Source: Atlantibacter subterraneus
GTDB lineage: Bacteria > Pseudomonadota > Gammaproteobacteria > Enterobacterales > Enterobacteriaceae
Assembly: GCF_007570865.1 (NCBI RefSeq)
Contig: NZ_VLPS01000005.1
Location: 372,001-436,000, forward strand
Length of the DNA stretch: 64,000 bases
Reading direction: 5' to 3'
Under the pieces are notes generated by a model. That model was not told where the DNA came from, ran no database searches, and saw nothing but the letters and a program-made list of their open reading frames with translations. Made by a program: the position numbers and the translations under genes. This document shows positions 57,771-64,000 of the stretch, piece after piece. The first letter of the stretch is position 1. Each line of letters opens with the position of its first letter.

Positions 57771-58703
57771 ATGGAACGCCTGAAACGAATGTCGATTTTC
57801 GCGCGGGTTGTTGAGCAAGGCTCTTTTACCCGCGCCGCTAAACAGTTGGACATGAGCGTCTCGTCCATCAGCCAGACCGTGTCAAAGCTGGAGGATGAAT
57901 TGCAGGTCAAGCTGTTAAACCGCAGTACGCGCAGCATCGGGCTGACCGAGGCAGGAAAAATTTATTACCAGGGCTGCCGCAAAATGCTTCATGAGGTGCA
58001 ATCGGTACATGAGCAGCTCTACGCCTTTAACAACACGCCGATTGGCACCCTGCGCATTGGGTGTTCTTCAACTATGGCACAAAATGTCCTGGCGGGAATG
58101 ACGGCGCAAATGTTACGCGAATATCCGGGGCTAACCGTCAATCTGGTGACCGGTATCCCCGCGCCGGATCTGATTGCCGATGGCCTGGACGTGGTGATCC
58201 GCGTCGGCGCGCTTCAGGATTCGAGCCTGTTTTCCAAACGGCTTGGCGCGATGCCAATGGTGGTATGCGCGGCTAAATCCTATCTCGCCCGCTACGGCAC
58301 GCCGGAGAAGCCCTCGGATCTCGGCAATCATTCATGGCTTGAATACAGTGTGCGCCCGGACAACGAGTTTGAGCTGATCGCACCGGAGGGGATCTCCACG
58401 CGCCTGATCCCGCAGGGACGTTTTGTCACCAACGATCCGATGACGCTGTCGCGCTGGCTGATTGAAGGTGCCGGGATCGCCTATGTGCCGCTGATGTGGG
58501 TGATCGACGAGATCAATCGGGGCGAGCTGGAGATCCTGTTCCCGCGCTACCAGTCCGATCCACGCCCGGTTTACGCGCTTTATACCGAACGGGATAAGCT
58601 GCCGCTGAAGGTGCAAGTGTGCATTAATTATCTGACGGAATATTTCGCCGGAGTGGCGACGCTGTATCAGGAAAGGCGCTTCGGGAGTAAAGAGACGCGT
58701 TAA
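57771..58703 (+). CDS. aaeR: AaeR, LysR-type activator of aaeXAB
   Basis: 310 residues. N-terminal winged helix-turn-helix (IFARVVEQGSFTRAAKQLDMSVSSISQTVSKLEDEL) and a C-terminal LysR effector domain (GTLRIGCSSTMAQNVLAGMTAQML). In E. coli it activates aaeXAB in response to aromatic carboxylic acids. Divergent from aaeX across the control region. No strong ribosome-binding site is seen because the dyad occupies that place. Confidence 0.95.
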   Translation: MERLKRMSIFARVVEQGSFTRAAKQLDMSVSSISQTVSKLEDELQVKLLNRSTRSIGLTEAGKIYYQGCRKMLHEVQSVHEQLYAFNNTPIGTLRIGCSSTMAQNVLAGMTAQMLREYPGLTVNLVTGIPAPDLIADGLDVVIRVGALQDSSLFSKRLGAMPMVVCAAKSYLARYGTPEKPSDLGNHSWLEYSVRPDNEFELIAPEGISTRLIPQGRFVTNDPMTLSRWLIEGAGIAYVPLMWVIDEINRGELEILFPRYQSDPRPVYALYTERDKLPLKVQVCINYLTEYFAGVATLYQERRFGSKETR

Positions 58704-58706
58704 TCA

Positions 58707-58730
58707 AACCCTCTCCGTTAAGAGAGGGTT
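58707..58730. terminator. Hairpin between aaeR and tldD
   Basis: AACCCTCTC (58707-58715) pairs with GAGAGGGTT (58722-58730), six-base loop. No T-run on either side, so termination may be weak. Confidence 0.55.
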
Positions 58731-58741
58731 GGCAGGAGGGA

Positions 58742-64000
<5,259 letters not shown>

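Overview
The window is about 64 kb of chromosome from a member of the Enterobacteriaceae. Nearly every housekeeping protein is close to full-length identical in layout to its Escherichia coli counterpart, codon usage is GC-rich, an ERIC repeat is present, and miaE (missing from E. coli K-12 but common in Salmonella, Klebsiella and Enterobacter) is found. A Klebsiella/Enterobacter/Kosakonia-type genome is the best guess; the species cannot be fixed from this sequence alone. No rRNA, tRNA, CRISPR array, transposase or phage gene was seen.

Layout, left to right. (1) 1-9.7 kb: end of yjgR, lptG-lptF (LPS export permease), pepA, holC-valS, yjgN, yjgM. (2) 9.8-16.1 kb: a membrane protein of unknown function, miaE, rraB, argI with two ARG boxes, tabA, an ERIC element, the pyrL leader with its attenuator, pyrBI and ridA. 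(3) 16.2-22.2 kb: a Cys-type sulfatase locus (radical-SAM maturase, two DUF202 membrane proteins, sulfatase, sodium/solute symporter, AraC regulator) inserted between ridA and mgtA. (4) 22.2-32.5 kb: mgtA with a PhoP box and mgtL leader peptide, treR, treBC, then nrdDG under FNR and NrdR sites. (5) 32.5-39.9 kb: a nine-gene minus-strand operon of largely undescribed function (PRD-like protein, SFCGS-type protein, DUF4312, DUF4311, DUF4310, amidohydrolase, SelA/DgaE-like PLP enzyme, KDGP aldolase-like protein, PTS-controlled regulator), preceded by a perfect 20-bp palindrome. (6) 40.2-42.7 kb: cybC, pmbA(tldE), yjgA(darP). (7) 42.75-64 kb: sspBA, rplM-rpsI, zapE, zapG, degQ, degS, mdh, argR, two tandem yhcN-like genes, yhcO, a succinate-semialdehyde-type dehydrogenase, aaeXAB/aaeR, tldD and most of yhdP.

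Compared with E. coli (from memory), everything left of about 42.72 kb belongs to the 96-97 min region and is inverted, while everything right of it belongs to the 72-73 min region in E. coli orientation. These two places lie at nearly equal distance on either side of oriC, so the yjgA/sspB junction looks like the scar of an origin-symmetric inversion. It has brought pmbA/tldE and tldD, which encode the two halves of one protease, to within 17 kb of each other, and argR to within 39 kb of its target argI.

The best candidate for an undescribed system is the 32.5-39.9 kb operon. It combines a three-enzyme route (deacylase, PLP ammonia-lyase-like, KDPG-aldolase-like) with four conserved proteins of unknown function, two of them integral membrane proteins, and a regulator carrying PTS EIIB and EIIA domains. 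The simplest reading is uptake and breakdown of an acylated amino-sugar acid or similar compound by an uncharacterised, possibly PTS-linked transporter.
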